A stretch of DNA of 64,000 nucleotides from Azotobacter paspali (lineage in GTDB: Bacteria > Pseudomonadota > Gammaproteobacteria > Pseudomonadales > Pseudomonadaceae): the NCBI RefSeq assembly GCF_042434745.1, contig NZ_JBHLSS010000098.1; one strand, 5' to 3'. The notes under the pieces were generated by a model, which saw only the letters and a list, made by a program, of their open reading frames with translations, searched no databases and had not been told where the DNA came from. Position numbers and translations under genes: made by a program. How positions within the stretch are numbered: position 1 is the first letter of the stretch; every line of letters begins with the position of its first letter. Of this stretch, positions 7,963 through 16,793 are shown one piece after another.

Positions 7963-10418
7963 TTAAAAACTATATTTTGCTGTAAACGTTAAATTTCGTG
8001 GTTCACCGTAGATAACGCTGGTTATACCCGTAATGCTTTGGTAGTATTTTTATCAAATAAATTGCTAATATTTATTCGAGCATCCAAGTCTTCAGTTAGC
8101 TTATAATTAATCATCAAATCAGCTATGGTATAGGCTTTTTGTTTCACATAATAGTCAACTCCACCTGTAGTGCCTTTATTGTATATCTTACTTTGCCTAT
8201 AGAGGCTGCCACCCACACGCCAACTACTTAAACCACCTGGCAATTGATAAGTTGTTGTCATTTTAAATAGCTGACGCGGCAAATCAGTATCAAACACTCT
8301 TCCTTCGTTTTCTTCATTGGCATCTTGTTTATATTTTGTTGAAACATAACTATAGCCAATTGCTAATTGCCAATTAGGCATAATAGCTCCATTTATTTCA
8401 GCATCGAATCCTCGAGTACGTACTTTTCCTGCAGCTTGGTAACACGTCGTGGCTGGATAAGTAGGGCAGTCATTTTGTTGGTCATTTATGGCTTGGGCAC
8501 GATTTTCCTGATCAAGTTGAAATATTGCTAAACTAGTATTTAAAGCCCCATCAAAGTACTCACCCTTTAAACCAAGCTCATAATTTTTACCTTTAAGTGG
8601 AGAAATTATTTGACCACTTGTATCAAGGGAACTTTGAGGTTTAAAAATATCTGTATAACTTGCATATATAGAATGATTTTCATCTATATCATAAATTAAT
8701 CCCGCATATCGAGTGTGCTCACGAGTGATTTTATATTTATTACTCGTATTACGGGAAAGAGTTTTGCTGTCGTAATGATACCAATCCATTCTATGGCCAA
8801 TTATAAATTTCAATGAATCAGTTAAACTAAGCCTGGTTGCCAAATATATACCTTTTTGTCTTGTATTCTCCCTAAAAACATAACTACTCATATTAAAATT
8901 TGGTTTTGCCACTCTATCTGGGTTTGTATTATAAATATCTATATTAGTAGCAACAGTACCTTGTCCACCAATAGCATCTCGACTTAGTGTACGGCTATTT
9001 CCACCAATGACAAGCTCATGCTCTCTTCCTAAAAATTGGAATGGGCCGTTTGCAAATACATCATAACTATATTGGTCATAGTCATACTTATAATGCCCAG
9101 CCACTTGGCTTAACCCTGTACCGTTACGTCTTATCGATGTTCCTAGATACTCCATATCCGTCCAAGATTTTGTACCAACCAAACGTAACTTCCAGCCATT
9201 ATTAAAGCGATGCTCTAATTCGCTAAAAGCGATTTTTACTTCTTGATCCCAATATTCCCAGTTATATCCAAGATAAGTGGAGCGTGGTAAGTGTAAATTC
9301 TTTCCATTAGCAGCAGTCGGTAGACCACCCCACCCACTGTTATTGTTATCATTTTGATAAGATGCACCCAAAGTAAAAGTAGTATTATCTGTTAAGTCAC
9401 CCTCAATTATTCCATAAAGTAAGCCTGTTTCATTTTCTACTACATCTTGAAAACTCTGGTTTTTTTGATAAGAAGCCACTGTTCGGCCTCTCAATGATCC
9501 ACTTGAATTTAATGGCTCTGATATATCAAACTCTTCACGATATTCGTCCCATCTAGCTGTACTACCAGTAATATTAATTTTTTCTCCTATAGTTGGCCTT
9601 TTACGGACCAAATTAATTGCAGCTGAAGGGTTACCGGCTCCTTGAACTAGCCCTGTCGCACCACGAACGATTTCAATTCGATCATACATTGCAGTATTAG
9701 GAGAAGGAATATAGTCTCCACCACTTGTAGTTGGAAGCCCATCGTACATAATATTATCGACTTCAAACCCACGCGCATAGAAAGTTGGTCTTTCTGGGCC
9801 TGAGCGCTGAACAATAAGGCCAGGTGTTTCTTGAACAGCCTCTTCAAGACTATCTATATCTTGGTCATCCATCCGCTGGCGAGTAATTATAGTTACCGAT
9901 TGAGGTGTTTCTCTAATTGACAAAGAAAGTTTGGTCGCAGTATTCATTGATCCAGTAGTATATGAGCCACTATCTTCAGTCGTTGCTCCCAGCTCATTGC
10001 TGGCGGCAACCGAAATGGCATCGAGGCTTACCGCGGATGAATTACCGCTCTGTTCAATCAGCAGATAACTACCATCTCCCTGGCGTGCCGCGCTGAATCC
10101 TGTTCCAGCAAGAATCCGTTCGAACCCTTGTTCCACACTATATCTGCCTCGCAGACCAGAACTGCGCTTGCTAGCGGTTCGGTCGGCATTGACAGAAATA
10201 GGGATGCCTGCCTGACGACCGAACTGTCCGAGCACCTGGTCCAGCGGACCGGCGGGAACGTCGAAGTCGACGACCTGGCCGGTTTGCACCGTTTCAGCGG
10301 CTTGTGCGGTGAGCGGAACCATCAAGCTTTCGGTAGCCCCAACGAGCAATAGCAGCCCGAGACCGGGGAGGGTGGCGCGGCGAATCGAATGTGCAAGCGG
10401 GTGCGTACGTAGGTTCAT
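7963..10418 (-). pseudogene. TonB-dependent siderophore receptor with FecR-signalling domain, mosaic and frameshifted
   Basis: Outer-membrane ferric-siderophore transducer of the FpvA/PupB type. Residues 1-40 are a signal peptide (ending AQA), about 49-122 the secretin/TonB short N-terminal (STN) signalling domain, 132-139 a TonB-box-like LDAISVAA, then plug and 22-strand barrel. The open frame stops at 8022 after NLFDKNTTKALRV (798 residues). Reading one base out of phase from the A5 tract at 8047-8051 restores a typical receptor C-terminus (YYQSITGITSVIYGEPRN, then a strand ending in Phe) to a stop at 7963, so one base seems lost; intact length would be about 818. Codons before about 9985 are GC-rich like the host; the plug and barrel part is AT-rich (roughly 35-40% G+C by eye). 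Signalling partners are the fecR-like and sigma genes just upstream. The frameshift could be a sequencing error. Confidence 0.85.
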
Positions 10419-10594
10419 TGACAGATTTCCGTCCTGATAGCGGCCCTGGAATGCGTGGGCTTTCCCCTAGGCCACGCGAGGACGGAAAAACTGCCGGCTT
10501 TCTGCAAATATTTTTCAATTGCAGGATTTTCTCATCGTGCGAAAGGCACACAGCGGCACGAAACCCAGGAGGCGTGCCAGGAGAATTCGCGCGC

Positions 10595-11578
10595 TTAGAC
10601 GCGCCCGGCGGGAACCACCGTGATCCAGTAGCGGGTACGGCGCTCGATGCGCACCGGCAGGCTGTTCTCCAGCATCGTCAGGATGCGTTTCTCATCGTCC
10701 AGCGGGAACGACCCGGACAGCCGCAATTCCGCACAGGCCGGATCGCAGCGCAGCAGCCCCGGCCAATAACGCGCGAGTTCGACGATGAAATCGCCCAGGC
10801 GCATGCGCCTGGCGATGAGAAAACCCTCGATCCAGGCGGTACCGCCATCGGCCAGCGGCTGCATGTCATGGATACCCGTCGTGTCGATACGGATCTGCCA
10901 GCCGGCCTCGACTACCCGGAGCATGCCGCCATCCGGGCGTTCCACGGCCACCCGTCCCTGGCTGACCCCCAACTGCGTACCCTGTCGACCATCGTCGCGG
11001 CGGACGCTGAAGCGCGTTCCCAGTGACCGCAAGCTCGCTTCTCCAGTCAGCACCAGAAGCGGTCGCCCGGCAGGATCGGTGCCGGTCAGGATGTCCACTT
11101 CGCCATGGCGCAGGCGCAGCAGTCGCTGTCGCGTATCGAAGCGCACGTCCAGCGCGCTGTCGGTGTTCAGCCAAAGTTCGGTGCCATCGGCGAGGCGATG
11201 CCGACGTCGCTCGCCGGTGGCGGTGGAGAGGTCGGCCAGCGCACCCTGCAGCCAGTGACTGTCGTGCCCGGCCCAGGCGAGCCCAGAGAGCAGGCCGGAG
11301 CCGACCAGGACCTTCAATGCCTGGCGCCGGTCCATAGTGCGGTAGCGAACCCGTTCGGCAGCCTCGCGCGCTGCCGGATCGCGTAGCTGCGCAGCGCGCT
11401 CGCGCAGGGTCACGGGAATCCCGGCCAGACGTTGCCAGGCCCGCTCGTGCTCGGCATCGGCACGGCGCCACTGCTCCAGACGCTGGCGGTTTTCGTCGTC
11501 CAGGCAACCGGACTGCGCCAGCGTGAACCAGGCGATGGCCTGATCGCGGATTTCCGGGTTGATGGGAGCATCGCGCAT
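10595..11578 (-). CDS. FecR-family anti-sigma / sigma regulator
   Basis: Inner-membrane protein that holds the adjacent ECF sigma factor and passes on the signal from the receptor's STN domain. The ATG at 11578 lies five bases after the sigma stop, giving 327 residues, the usual length. The cytoplasmic N-terminus contains an AIAWFTLAQSG helix and HERAW, typical of FecR N-terminal domains. One membrane segment (VLVGSGLLSGLAWAG, about residues 87-101) follows MDRRQAL. The periplasmic FecR domain has HRLADGTELWLNTDSAL and the C-terminal STN-like part. A longer open frame upstream overlaps the sigma gene in another frame and is not used. Confidence 0.9.
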   Translation of the reverse strand: MRDAPINPEIRDQAIAWFTLAQSGCLDDENRQRLEQWRRADAEHERAWQRLAGIPVTLRERAAQLRDPAAREAAERVRYRTMDRRQALKVLVGSGLLSGLAWAGHDSHWLQGALADLSTATGERRRHRLADGTELWLNTDSALDVRFDTRQRLLRLRHGEVDILTGTDPAGRPLLVLTGEASLRSLGTRFSVRRDDGRQGTQLGVSQGRVAVERPDGGMLRVVEAGWQIRIDTTGIHDMQPLADGGTAWIEGFLIARRMRLGDFIVELARYWPGLLRCDPACAELRLSGSFPLDDEKRILTMLENSLPVRIERRTRYWITVVPAGRV

Positions 11579-11583
11579 GGCGG

Positions 11584-12093
11584 TCACTCGAAGCGGTTGG
11601 CGTAGCAGGCGGCGAAAGCCTTGGCCATGGCTTTCTGGACCTGGTCCACACTCAGTTCCAGTTGGCTGGCAATCTGCGGGTAGGTCAGACCGTCCAGTTG
11701 GGAAAGCAGGAAAATCTGGCGAATACGGGGCGACAGCCCGTGCAGCAGTTCGTCGATCTCCACCAGCGTCTCGATCAGCGCCAGACGCTCTTCGGGAGAC
11801 GGCTCCAGCATCTCCGGTCGCGCCGCCAGCGCCTCGGTATAGGCGCGCTCGACCGCTTGCCGACGCCAGCGGTTGACCAGCAGGCCGTTGGCGATGGTGG
11901 CGAGGTAGGCCAGCGGCTGGCGCAGTTCGCGGAGGGCGGTGCGGTTGCGCATGACACGCACGAAGGTGTCCTGGGCCAGGTCCTCGGCATCCGCCGCTTC
12001 GCCGAGCCGTCGCCGCAGCCAGTTCTGCAGCCAGCCGTGGTGGTCCAGGTACAGGCGTTCGAGATCCTGCTCGAAGGTGCGCTCGTGGCTCAT
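11584..12093 (-). CDS. ECF sigma factor, FecI-like iron-starvation type
   Basis: Directs RNA polymerase to the receptor promoter when the siderophore signal arrives. 169 residues. Region 2 includes DAEDLAQDTFVRVMRNR and region 4 the helix-turn-helix around LDGLTYPQIASQLELSVDQV. First gene of a minus-strand sigma / anti-sigma / receptor set, the standard FecI-FecR-FecA layout. A Fur-box-like sequence sits 11-29 bases upstream of the start, which fits repression by iron. Cognate siderophore unknown. Confidence 0.9.
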   Translation of the reverse strand: MSHERTFEQDLERLYLDHHGWLQNWLRRRLGEAADAEDLAQDTFVRVMRNRTALRELRQPLAYLATIANGLLVNRWRRQAVERAYTEALAARPEMLEPSPEERLALIETLVEIDELLHGLSPRIRQIFLLSQLDGLTYPQIASQLELSVDQVQKAMAKAFAACYANRFE

Positions 12094-12103
12094 AGCGGCT
12101 ACT

Positions 12104-12122
12104 ATTGATGATAACCGTTCTC
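12104..12122 (-). promoter_or_regulatory. Probable Fur box of the iron-sigma operon
   Basis: Read on the minus strand, GAGAACGGTTATCATCAAT resembles the Fur consensus of three GATAAT-type hexamers (about two thirds of positions match, by eye). It lies just upstream of the sigma gene and in the divergent region to glyQ. Iron-dependent repression is the family expectation; binding is inferred. Confidence 0.55.
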
Positions 12123-12197
12123 AAGTTAGCGGATTTCACCAGCAACCTGCAATGCCTGAGCATGCGCCCTCTCTGGGTTCAGGGAAAGGCGATCGGG

Positions 12198-12203
12198 TAT
12201 ACT
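12198..12203 (+). promoter_or_regulatory. Candidate -10 element for glyQS
   Basis: TATACT is 38 bases before the glyQ start, in the only non-coding gap available. No convincing -35 hexamer lies at 16-18 bases upstream, so only the -10 is supported. Confidence 0.4.
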
Positions 12204-12240
12204 CCCACGCTTTACGTCGAAGCCCAGCACAGGTGACATC

Positions 12241-13188
12241 TTGAGCCAGACAACGCCTGCCGTGCGCACCTTCCAAGACCTAATTCTCGCCCTGCAGAAC
12301 TACTGGGCCGAACAGGGTTGCGTGGTGTTGCAGCCCTACGATATGGAAGTGGGCGCCGGCACCTTCCACACTGCCACCTTTCTGCGCGCCATCGGCCCGG
12401 AAACCTGGAACGCCGCCTACGTGCAGCCCTCGCGCCGACCGGCCGACGGCCGCTATGGCGAAAACCCCAACCGTCTGCAGCACTACTACCAGTTCCAGGT
12501 AGTCCTGAAGCCCAACCCGGACGACATCCAGGACCTCTACCTGGAATCTTTGCGCCGCATCGGCATCGATACCCGCGTGCACGATGTGCGCTTCGTCGAG
12601 GACAACTGGGAGTCGCCGACTTTGGGCGCCTGGGGCCTGGGCTGGGAGGTTTGGCTGAACGGCATGGAAGTCACCCAGTTCACCTACTTCCAGCAGGTCG
12701 GCGGCGTCGAGTGCTATCCGGTCACCGGCGAGATCACCTACGGTCTGGAGCGCCTGGCCATGTATCTGCAGGGCGTCGATTCGGTCTACGACCTGGTGTG
12801 GACTGACGGCCCTTTCGGCAAGGTCACCTACGGCGACGTGTTCCACCAGAATGAAGTGGAACAGTCCACCTACAATTTCGAGCATGCCAACGTGGCCAAA
12901 CTGTTCGAGCTGTTCGACTTCTACGAATCCGAGGCCAACCGACTGATCGAACTGGAGCTGCCGCTGCCGACTTACGAAATGGTCCTTAAAGCCTCGCACA
13001 CTTTCAACTTGCTGGATGCCCGCCGCGCCATCTCGGTGACCGAGCGTCAGCGCTATATCCTACGTGTGCGTACCCTGGCCCGCGCCGTGGCGCAAAGCTA
13101 CCTGCAGGCGCGTACCAAACTCGGCTTCCCCATGGCCCCCCCCGAACTGCGCGACGAAGTCCTGGCCAAGCTGGAGGCTGCAGAATGA
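12241..13188 (+). CDS. glyQ: Glycyl-tRNA synthetase alpha subunit
   Basis: Catalytic subunit of the alpha2beta2 glycyl-tRNA synthetase, which charges tRNAGly. 315 residues, normal length, with the conserved N-terminal TFQDLILALQNYWAEQGC and the class II motif segments VQPSRRPADGRYGENPNR and YYQFQVVLKP. The chosen start is TTG at 12241: AGGTGA lies seven bases upstream, and the N-terminus then matches the family. The stop overlaps the glyS start (ATGA), giving coupled synthesis of the two subunits. Confidence 0.96.
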   Translation: MSQTTPAVRTFQDLILALQNYWAEQGCVVLQPYDMEVGAGTFHTATFLRAIGPETWNAAYVQPSRRPADGRYGENPNRLQHYYQFQVVLKPNPDDIQDLYLESLRRIGIDTRVHDVRFVEDNWESPTLGAWGLGWEVWLNGMEVTQFTYFQQVGGVECYPVTGEITYGLERLAMYLQGVDSVYDLVWTDGPFGKVTYGDVFHQNEVEQSTYNFEHANVAKLFELFDFYESEANRLIELELPLPTYEMVLKASHTFNLLDARRAISVTERQRYILRVRTLARAVAQSYLQARTKLGFPMAPPELRDEVLAKLEAAE

Positions 13189-15242
13189 GTGCACAAGATT
13201 TCCTGGTCGAACTGGGCAGCGAAGAGCTGCCGCCGAAAGCCTTGAAGAGCTTGGCCACCGCTTTCCTCGCCGGCATCGAGAAGGGGCTGGCCGCCGCCGG
13301 CCTCGAATATCGGGTCGCCCGTTTCTATGCCGCGCCGCGCCGCCTGGCGGTGCTCGTCGAACATCTGGTCGCCCAGCAGCCGGACCGTACCCTCAACCTG
13401 GACGGCCCGCCGGTCGCCGCCGCCTTCGACGCCGAAGGCAACCCGACCCAGGCCGCCCTGGGCTTCGCCCGCAAATGCGGTGTGGAGTTGCACGAGATCG
13501 ACAGCAGCGGCGCCAAACTGCGTTACAGCCGGCATATCCCCGGCCAGCCGGCCAGCGCACTGCTGCCGGCGATCGTCCAGGCTTCCCTCGACGAACTGCC
13601 GATCCCCAAACGCATGCGCTGGGGCACGCGCAAGGAAGAGTTCGTCCGGCCTAGCCAGTGGCTGGTGATGCTGTTCGGCAACCAGGTGGTCGACTGCGAG
13701 ATCCTTGCCCAGAAGGCCGGCCGTGAATCCATGGGCCACCGCTTCCATCACCCGGACGCGGTGCGCATCAGCCAGCCGTCCAACTACCTGGAAGACTTGC
13801 GCAGCGCCTACGTGCTGGCCGACTTCGCCGAGCGCCGCGAACTGATTGCCGGCCGCGTCGCCGACCTAGCCGCGCAGCAGCAAGGCAGCGCCGTCGTTCC
13901 CGAGGACCTGCTCGACGAGGTGACCGCGCTGGTCGAATGGCCGGTGCCGCTGGTCTGCTCCTTCGAGAAGCGCTTTCTCGCCGTGCCCCAGGAAGCGTTG
14001 ATTTCCACCATGCAGGACAACCAGAAGTACTTCTGCCTGCTGGATGCGAACGGCAAGCTGCTGCCGCGCTTCATCACCGTAGCCAATATCGAGAGCAGGG
14101 ACCCGGCACAGATCGTCGCCGGCAACGAGAAGGTGGTGCGCCCGCGCCTGACCGACGCCGAGTTCTTTTTCAACCAGGACAAGCGGCAGCCCTTGGAAAG
14201 CTTCAACCAGCGCCTGGCCAGCGTGGTCTTCCAGGCCCAGCTCGGCAGCGTGCTGGAAAAGGCCGAACGCGTCTCGCGGCTGGCCGGCTTCATCGCCGAG
14301 CGCATCGGCGGCGATCCGCAGCACGCCATCCGCGCCGGCCTGCTGTCGAAGGCCGACTTGGCCAGCGAGATGGTCGGCGAATTCCCCGAACTGCAGGGCA
14401 TCGCCGGCTACCACTACGCGCTCAACGCCGGCGAGCCGGAAGACATCGCTCGCGCCCTCGACGAGCAGTACATGCCGCGCGGCGCCGGTGCCCAACTGCC
14501 GTCGACCCTGACCGGTGCCGCCGTGGCGATGGCCGACAAGCTCGACACCCTGGTCGGCATCTTCGGCATCGGCATGCCACCCACCGGCAGCAAGGACCCC
14601 TATGCCCTACGCCGTGCCGCCCTGGGCATCCTGCGCATCCTCATCGAGAAGCAACTAGACCTGAACCTGGAAGAGGCCAGCCACTTCGCGGTCGCCCAGT
14701 ACGGCACCAGGGTCAAGGCCAGCGGCCTCACCGAGCAGATCGGCGAGTTCGTCTTCGACCGCCTGCGCGCGCGTTACGAGGACGAAGGCGTCGACGTCTC
14801 CAGCTACTTGGCGGTGCGCGCCTTGCAACCGGTCTCGGCCTACGACCTTGACCTGCGCGTGCAGGCAGTGCAGGCCTTCCGCCGCCTACCGGAAGCCGAA
14901 GCGCTGGCCGCGGTGAACAAGCGTGTCTCCAACCTGCTCAGCAAGTACGAGGGCAAGCTGCCGGCGGCCATCGAAGCCCGCTACTTCGACAGCGCCAGCG
15001 AATTTTCCCTGTACTCGGCGCTGCAGCAGGCCCAGCACGCGGTCCGCCCGCTGGCCGCCGAACGCCGCTATCGCGAGGCGCTGGAGCGTCTAGCCAGCCT
15101 ACGCGACCCGGTGGACGCCTACTTCGAGGCAGTGCTGATCAATGCCGAGGACCCGGCGGTCCGCGCCAACCGCCACGCCATGCTGGCACAACTGCGTGGC
15201 CTGTTTCTCTGCGTCGCCGACATCTCCATACTGGGACAGTAA
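13185..15242 (+). CDS. glyS: Glycyl-tRNA synthetase beta subunit
   Basis: Partner of GlyQ; contains the tRNA-recognition and HD-like regions. 685 residues, normal. Seen: DFLVELGSEELPPKAL at the N-terminus, KRMRWG, the QDNQKYFCLLD segment, DKRQPLESFNQRLASVVFQ and the C-terminal anticodon-binding DALR-like helices. Starts within the glyQ stop and ends three bases before gmhB, so glyQ-glyS-gmhB-acyltransferase are probably co-transcribed, as in Pseudomonas. Confidence 0.97.
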   Translation: MSAQDFLVELGSEELPPKALKSLATAFLAGIEKGLAAAGLEYRVARFYAAPRRLAVLVEHLVAQQPDRTLNLDGPPVAAAFDAEGNPTQAALGFARKCGVELHEIDSSGAKLRYSRHIPGQPASALLPAIVQASLDELPIPKRMRWGTRKEEFVRPSQWLVMLFGNQVVDCEILAQKAGRESMGHRFHHPDAVRISQPSNYLEDLRSAYVLADFAERRELIAGRVADLAAQQQGSAVVPEDLLDEVTALVEWPVPLVCSFEKRFLAVPQEALISTMQDNQKYFCLLDANGKLLPRFITVANIESRDPAQIVAGNEKVVRPRLTDAEFFFNQDKRQPLESFNQRLASVVFQAQLGSVLEKAERVSRLAGFIAERIGGDPQHAIRAGLLSKADLASEMVGEFPELQGIAGYHYALNAGEPEDIARALDEQYMPRGAGAQLPSTLTGAAVAMADKLDTLVGIFGIGMPPTGSKDPYALRRAALGILRILIEKQLDLNLEEASHFAVAQYGTRVKASGLTEQIGEFVFDRLRARYEDEGVDVSSYLAVRALQPVSAYDLDLRVQAVQAFRRLPEAEALAAVNKRVSNLLSKYEGKLPAAIEARYFDSASEFSLYSALQQAQHAVRPLAAERRYREALERLASLRDPVDAYFEAVLINAEDPAVRANRHAMLAQLRGLFLCVADISILGQ

Positions 15243-15245
15243 GCG

Positions 15246-15788
15246 ATGAAGCTGATCGTGCTCGATCGCGACGGGGTAATCAACGAGGACTCCGATGCCT
15301 TCGTCAAATCCGCGGAAGAATGGATTCCCATCCCCGGCTCCATCGAGGCGATCGCCTACCTGAGCAAGGCCGGCTGGAAAGTGGCGGTCGCCACCAACCA
15401 GTCGGGCCTGGCCCGTGGCCTATTCGATATGACCGATCTCACCGATATGCACCTGAAGATGCAGCAGCTGGTGATGGAGCAGGGCGGGCAGATCGACCTG
15501 ATCGTGCACTGTCCACACGGTCCGCAGGACGGCTGCAACTGCCGCAAGCCGCTGCCCGGCATGTTCCGCACCATCGCCGAGCATTTCCGACTCCCTGACC
15601 TGAAGGGCGTGCCGGCGGTCGGCGACAGCCACCGCGACCTACACGCCGGCCTGGTGCTCGGCGGCAAGCCGTACCTGGTGAAAACCGGCAAGGGCCAGCG
15701 TACCCTGCAAAACATCCTGCCGCCCGGCACCCAGGTGTTCGATGACCTGGCGTCCGTCGTCGATCATCTTCTCAAGGCCGATGGCTGA
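15246..15788 (+). CDS. gmhB: D-glycero-beta-D-manno-heptose-1,7-bisphosphate 7-phosphatase
   Basis: HAD-superfamily phosphatase in the ADP-heptose pathway for lipopolysaccharide inner core. 180 residues. The nucleophile motif is DRDGVIN (Asp7, Asp9); motif II Thr/Ser lies in VATNQSG; the zinc loop Cys89, His91, Cys97, Cys99 (CPHGPQDGCNC) separates this histidinol-phosphatase/GmhB group from other HADs; the Mg motif is VGDSHRD. Position after glyS and before the acyltransferase matches Pseudomonas. Confidence 0.93.
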   Translation: MKLIVLDRDGVINEDSDAFVKSAEEWIPIPGSIEAIAYLSKAGWKVAVATNQSGLARGLFDMTDLTDMHLKMQQLVMEQGGQIDLIVHCPHGPQDGCNCRKPLPGMFRTIAEHFRLPDLKGVPAVGDSHRDLHAGLVLGGKPYLVKTGKGQRTLQNILPPGTQVFDDLASVVDHLLKADG

Positions 15789-15794
15789 ATCCCC

Positions 15795-16556
15795 ATGCAA
15801 TCCCTTCGCATTCCGATCTTCTATCTACTGCTGTCCCTCAGCACCGTCATCTGGTGCCTGATCAGCCTGCTGGTCGCGGTTTTCCTGCCGTTTCGCGCCC
15901 GCTACCGTTTCGTCGTGCAGACCTGGTGCCGCTGCGCCGTCTGGCTGGCCTGGCACATCATCGGTATTCGCTACGAACTGCATGGCGTGGAAAACATCCC
16001 GCAGCGACCCTGCGTGATCCTCGCCAAGCACCAGAGCACTTGGGAAACCTTCTTCCTCTCGGCCTACTTCGAACCCCTCAGCCAGGTGCTCAAGCGCGAA
16101 CTGCTACGTATCCCGTTCTTCGGTTGGGCGATAGCCCTGCTCAAGCCGATCGCCATCGATCGCAGCAATCCCAAAGCGGCGCTCAAGCAACTGGCCGAGC
16201 AAGGTCGCAAGCGGCTGGAGCAGGGCGTCTGGGTGCTGATCTTCCCCGAAGGAACCCGCGTGCCAGTCGGAGAGATCGGCAAGTTTTCCCGCGGCGGTAC
16301 TGCCCTCGCGGTGAACGCCGGCCTGCCGGTACTACCGATCGCCCACGACGCCGGCCGCTACTGGCCTAAGGATGGCTGGAGCAAAACTCCCGGTACCATC
16401 CGGGTGATCTTCGGTCCGCCTTTGCAGGCCGAGGCTGAAGGTCCGCGCGCCATCGCCGACCTCAACGAACGTGCCTTCGCCTGGGTTGAGCAGACCCAGC
16501 GTCAGCTCGGCGTCCTGAGCGATGACCCAGTGGTCGATGGAGCGGCCAAGGTTTAA
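15795..16556 (+). CDS. 1-acyl-sn-glycerol-3-phosphate acyltransferase (PlsC/LptA-like)
   Basis: Inner-membrane enzyme that transfers an acyl chain to lysophosphatidic acid in phospholipid synthesis. 253 residues with an N-terminal membrane segment (IFYLLLSLSTVIWCLISLLVAV). The catalytic box is HQSTWE (His79, Glu84), the H-x4-E form found in this subgroup instead of H-x4-D, and the second box is FPEGTR (150-155). Last gene of the glyQS-gmhB run and followed by a hairpin (16578-16600). Pseudomonas homologues in this position have been called lptA or hdtS; I leave the symbol open. Confidence 0.9.
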   Translation: MQSLRIPIFYLLLSLSTVIWCLISLLVAVFLPFRARYRFVVQTWCRCAVWLAWHIIGIRYELHGVENIPQRPCVILAKHQSTWETFFLSAYFEPLSQVLKRELLRIPFFGWAIALLKPIAIDRSNPKAALKQLAEQGRKRLEQGVWVLIFPEGTRVPVGEIGKFSRGGTALAVNAGLPVLPIAHDAGRYWPKDGWSKTPGTIRVIFGPPLQAEAEGPRAIADLNERAFAWVEQTQRQLGVLSDDPVVDGAAKV

Positions 16557-16577
16557 CATCCCGACATGCATTCCAGA

Positions 16578-16600
16578 AAAGCCGGCTCCGTCCCGGCTTT
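16578..16600 (+). terminator. Hairpin after the acyltransferase gene
   Basis: AAAGCCGG (16578-16585) pairs with CCGGCTTT (16593-16600) across a seven-base loop; the descending arm ends in TTT. It is 21 bases after the stop codon and looks like an intrinsic terminator of the glyQS-gmhB operon. Confidence 0.6.
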
Positions 16601-16629
16601 CGTGGGCCCAGTTCAGTGTCGACGGGCCA

Positions 16630-16645
16630 TGTTCCACGTGGAACG
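16630..16645. other. parS-like ParB binding site
   Basis: TGTTCCACGTGGAACG contains the perfect 14-bp palindrome GTTCCACGTGGAAC, the Pseudomonas variant of the centromere-like parS sequence. It lies between the acyltransferase and the next gene, about 9 kb from oriC. ParB, encoded at 38232, would nucleate here and spread. Confidence 0.85.
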
Positions 16646-16793
16646 CTTCATGCACGGCATGCCATCCCATAGATCCTCTCGCCAGACCAGACGTAGCCGG
16701 AACCCGCCCCATGGATTACACCGCCCAATGCCGTCGCCACAGCCTCCTCAACCGCCGAGCCGGAAGGGAGCCAGCGAGCGAGATACTCTCGTC

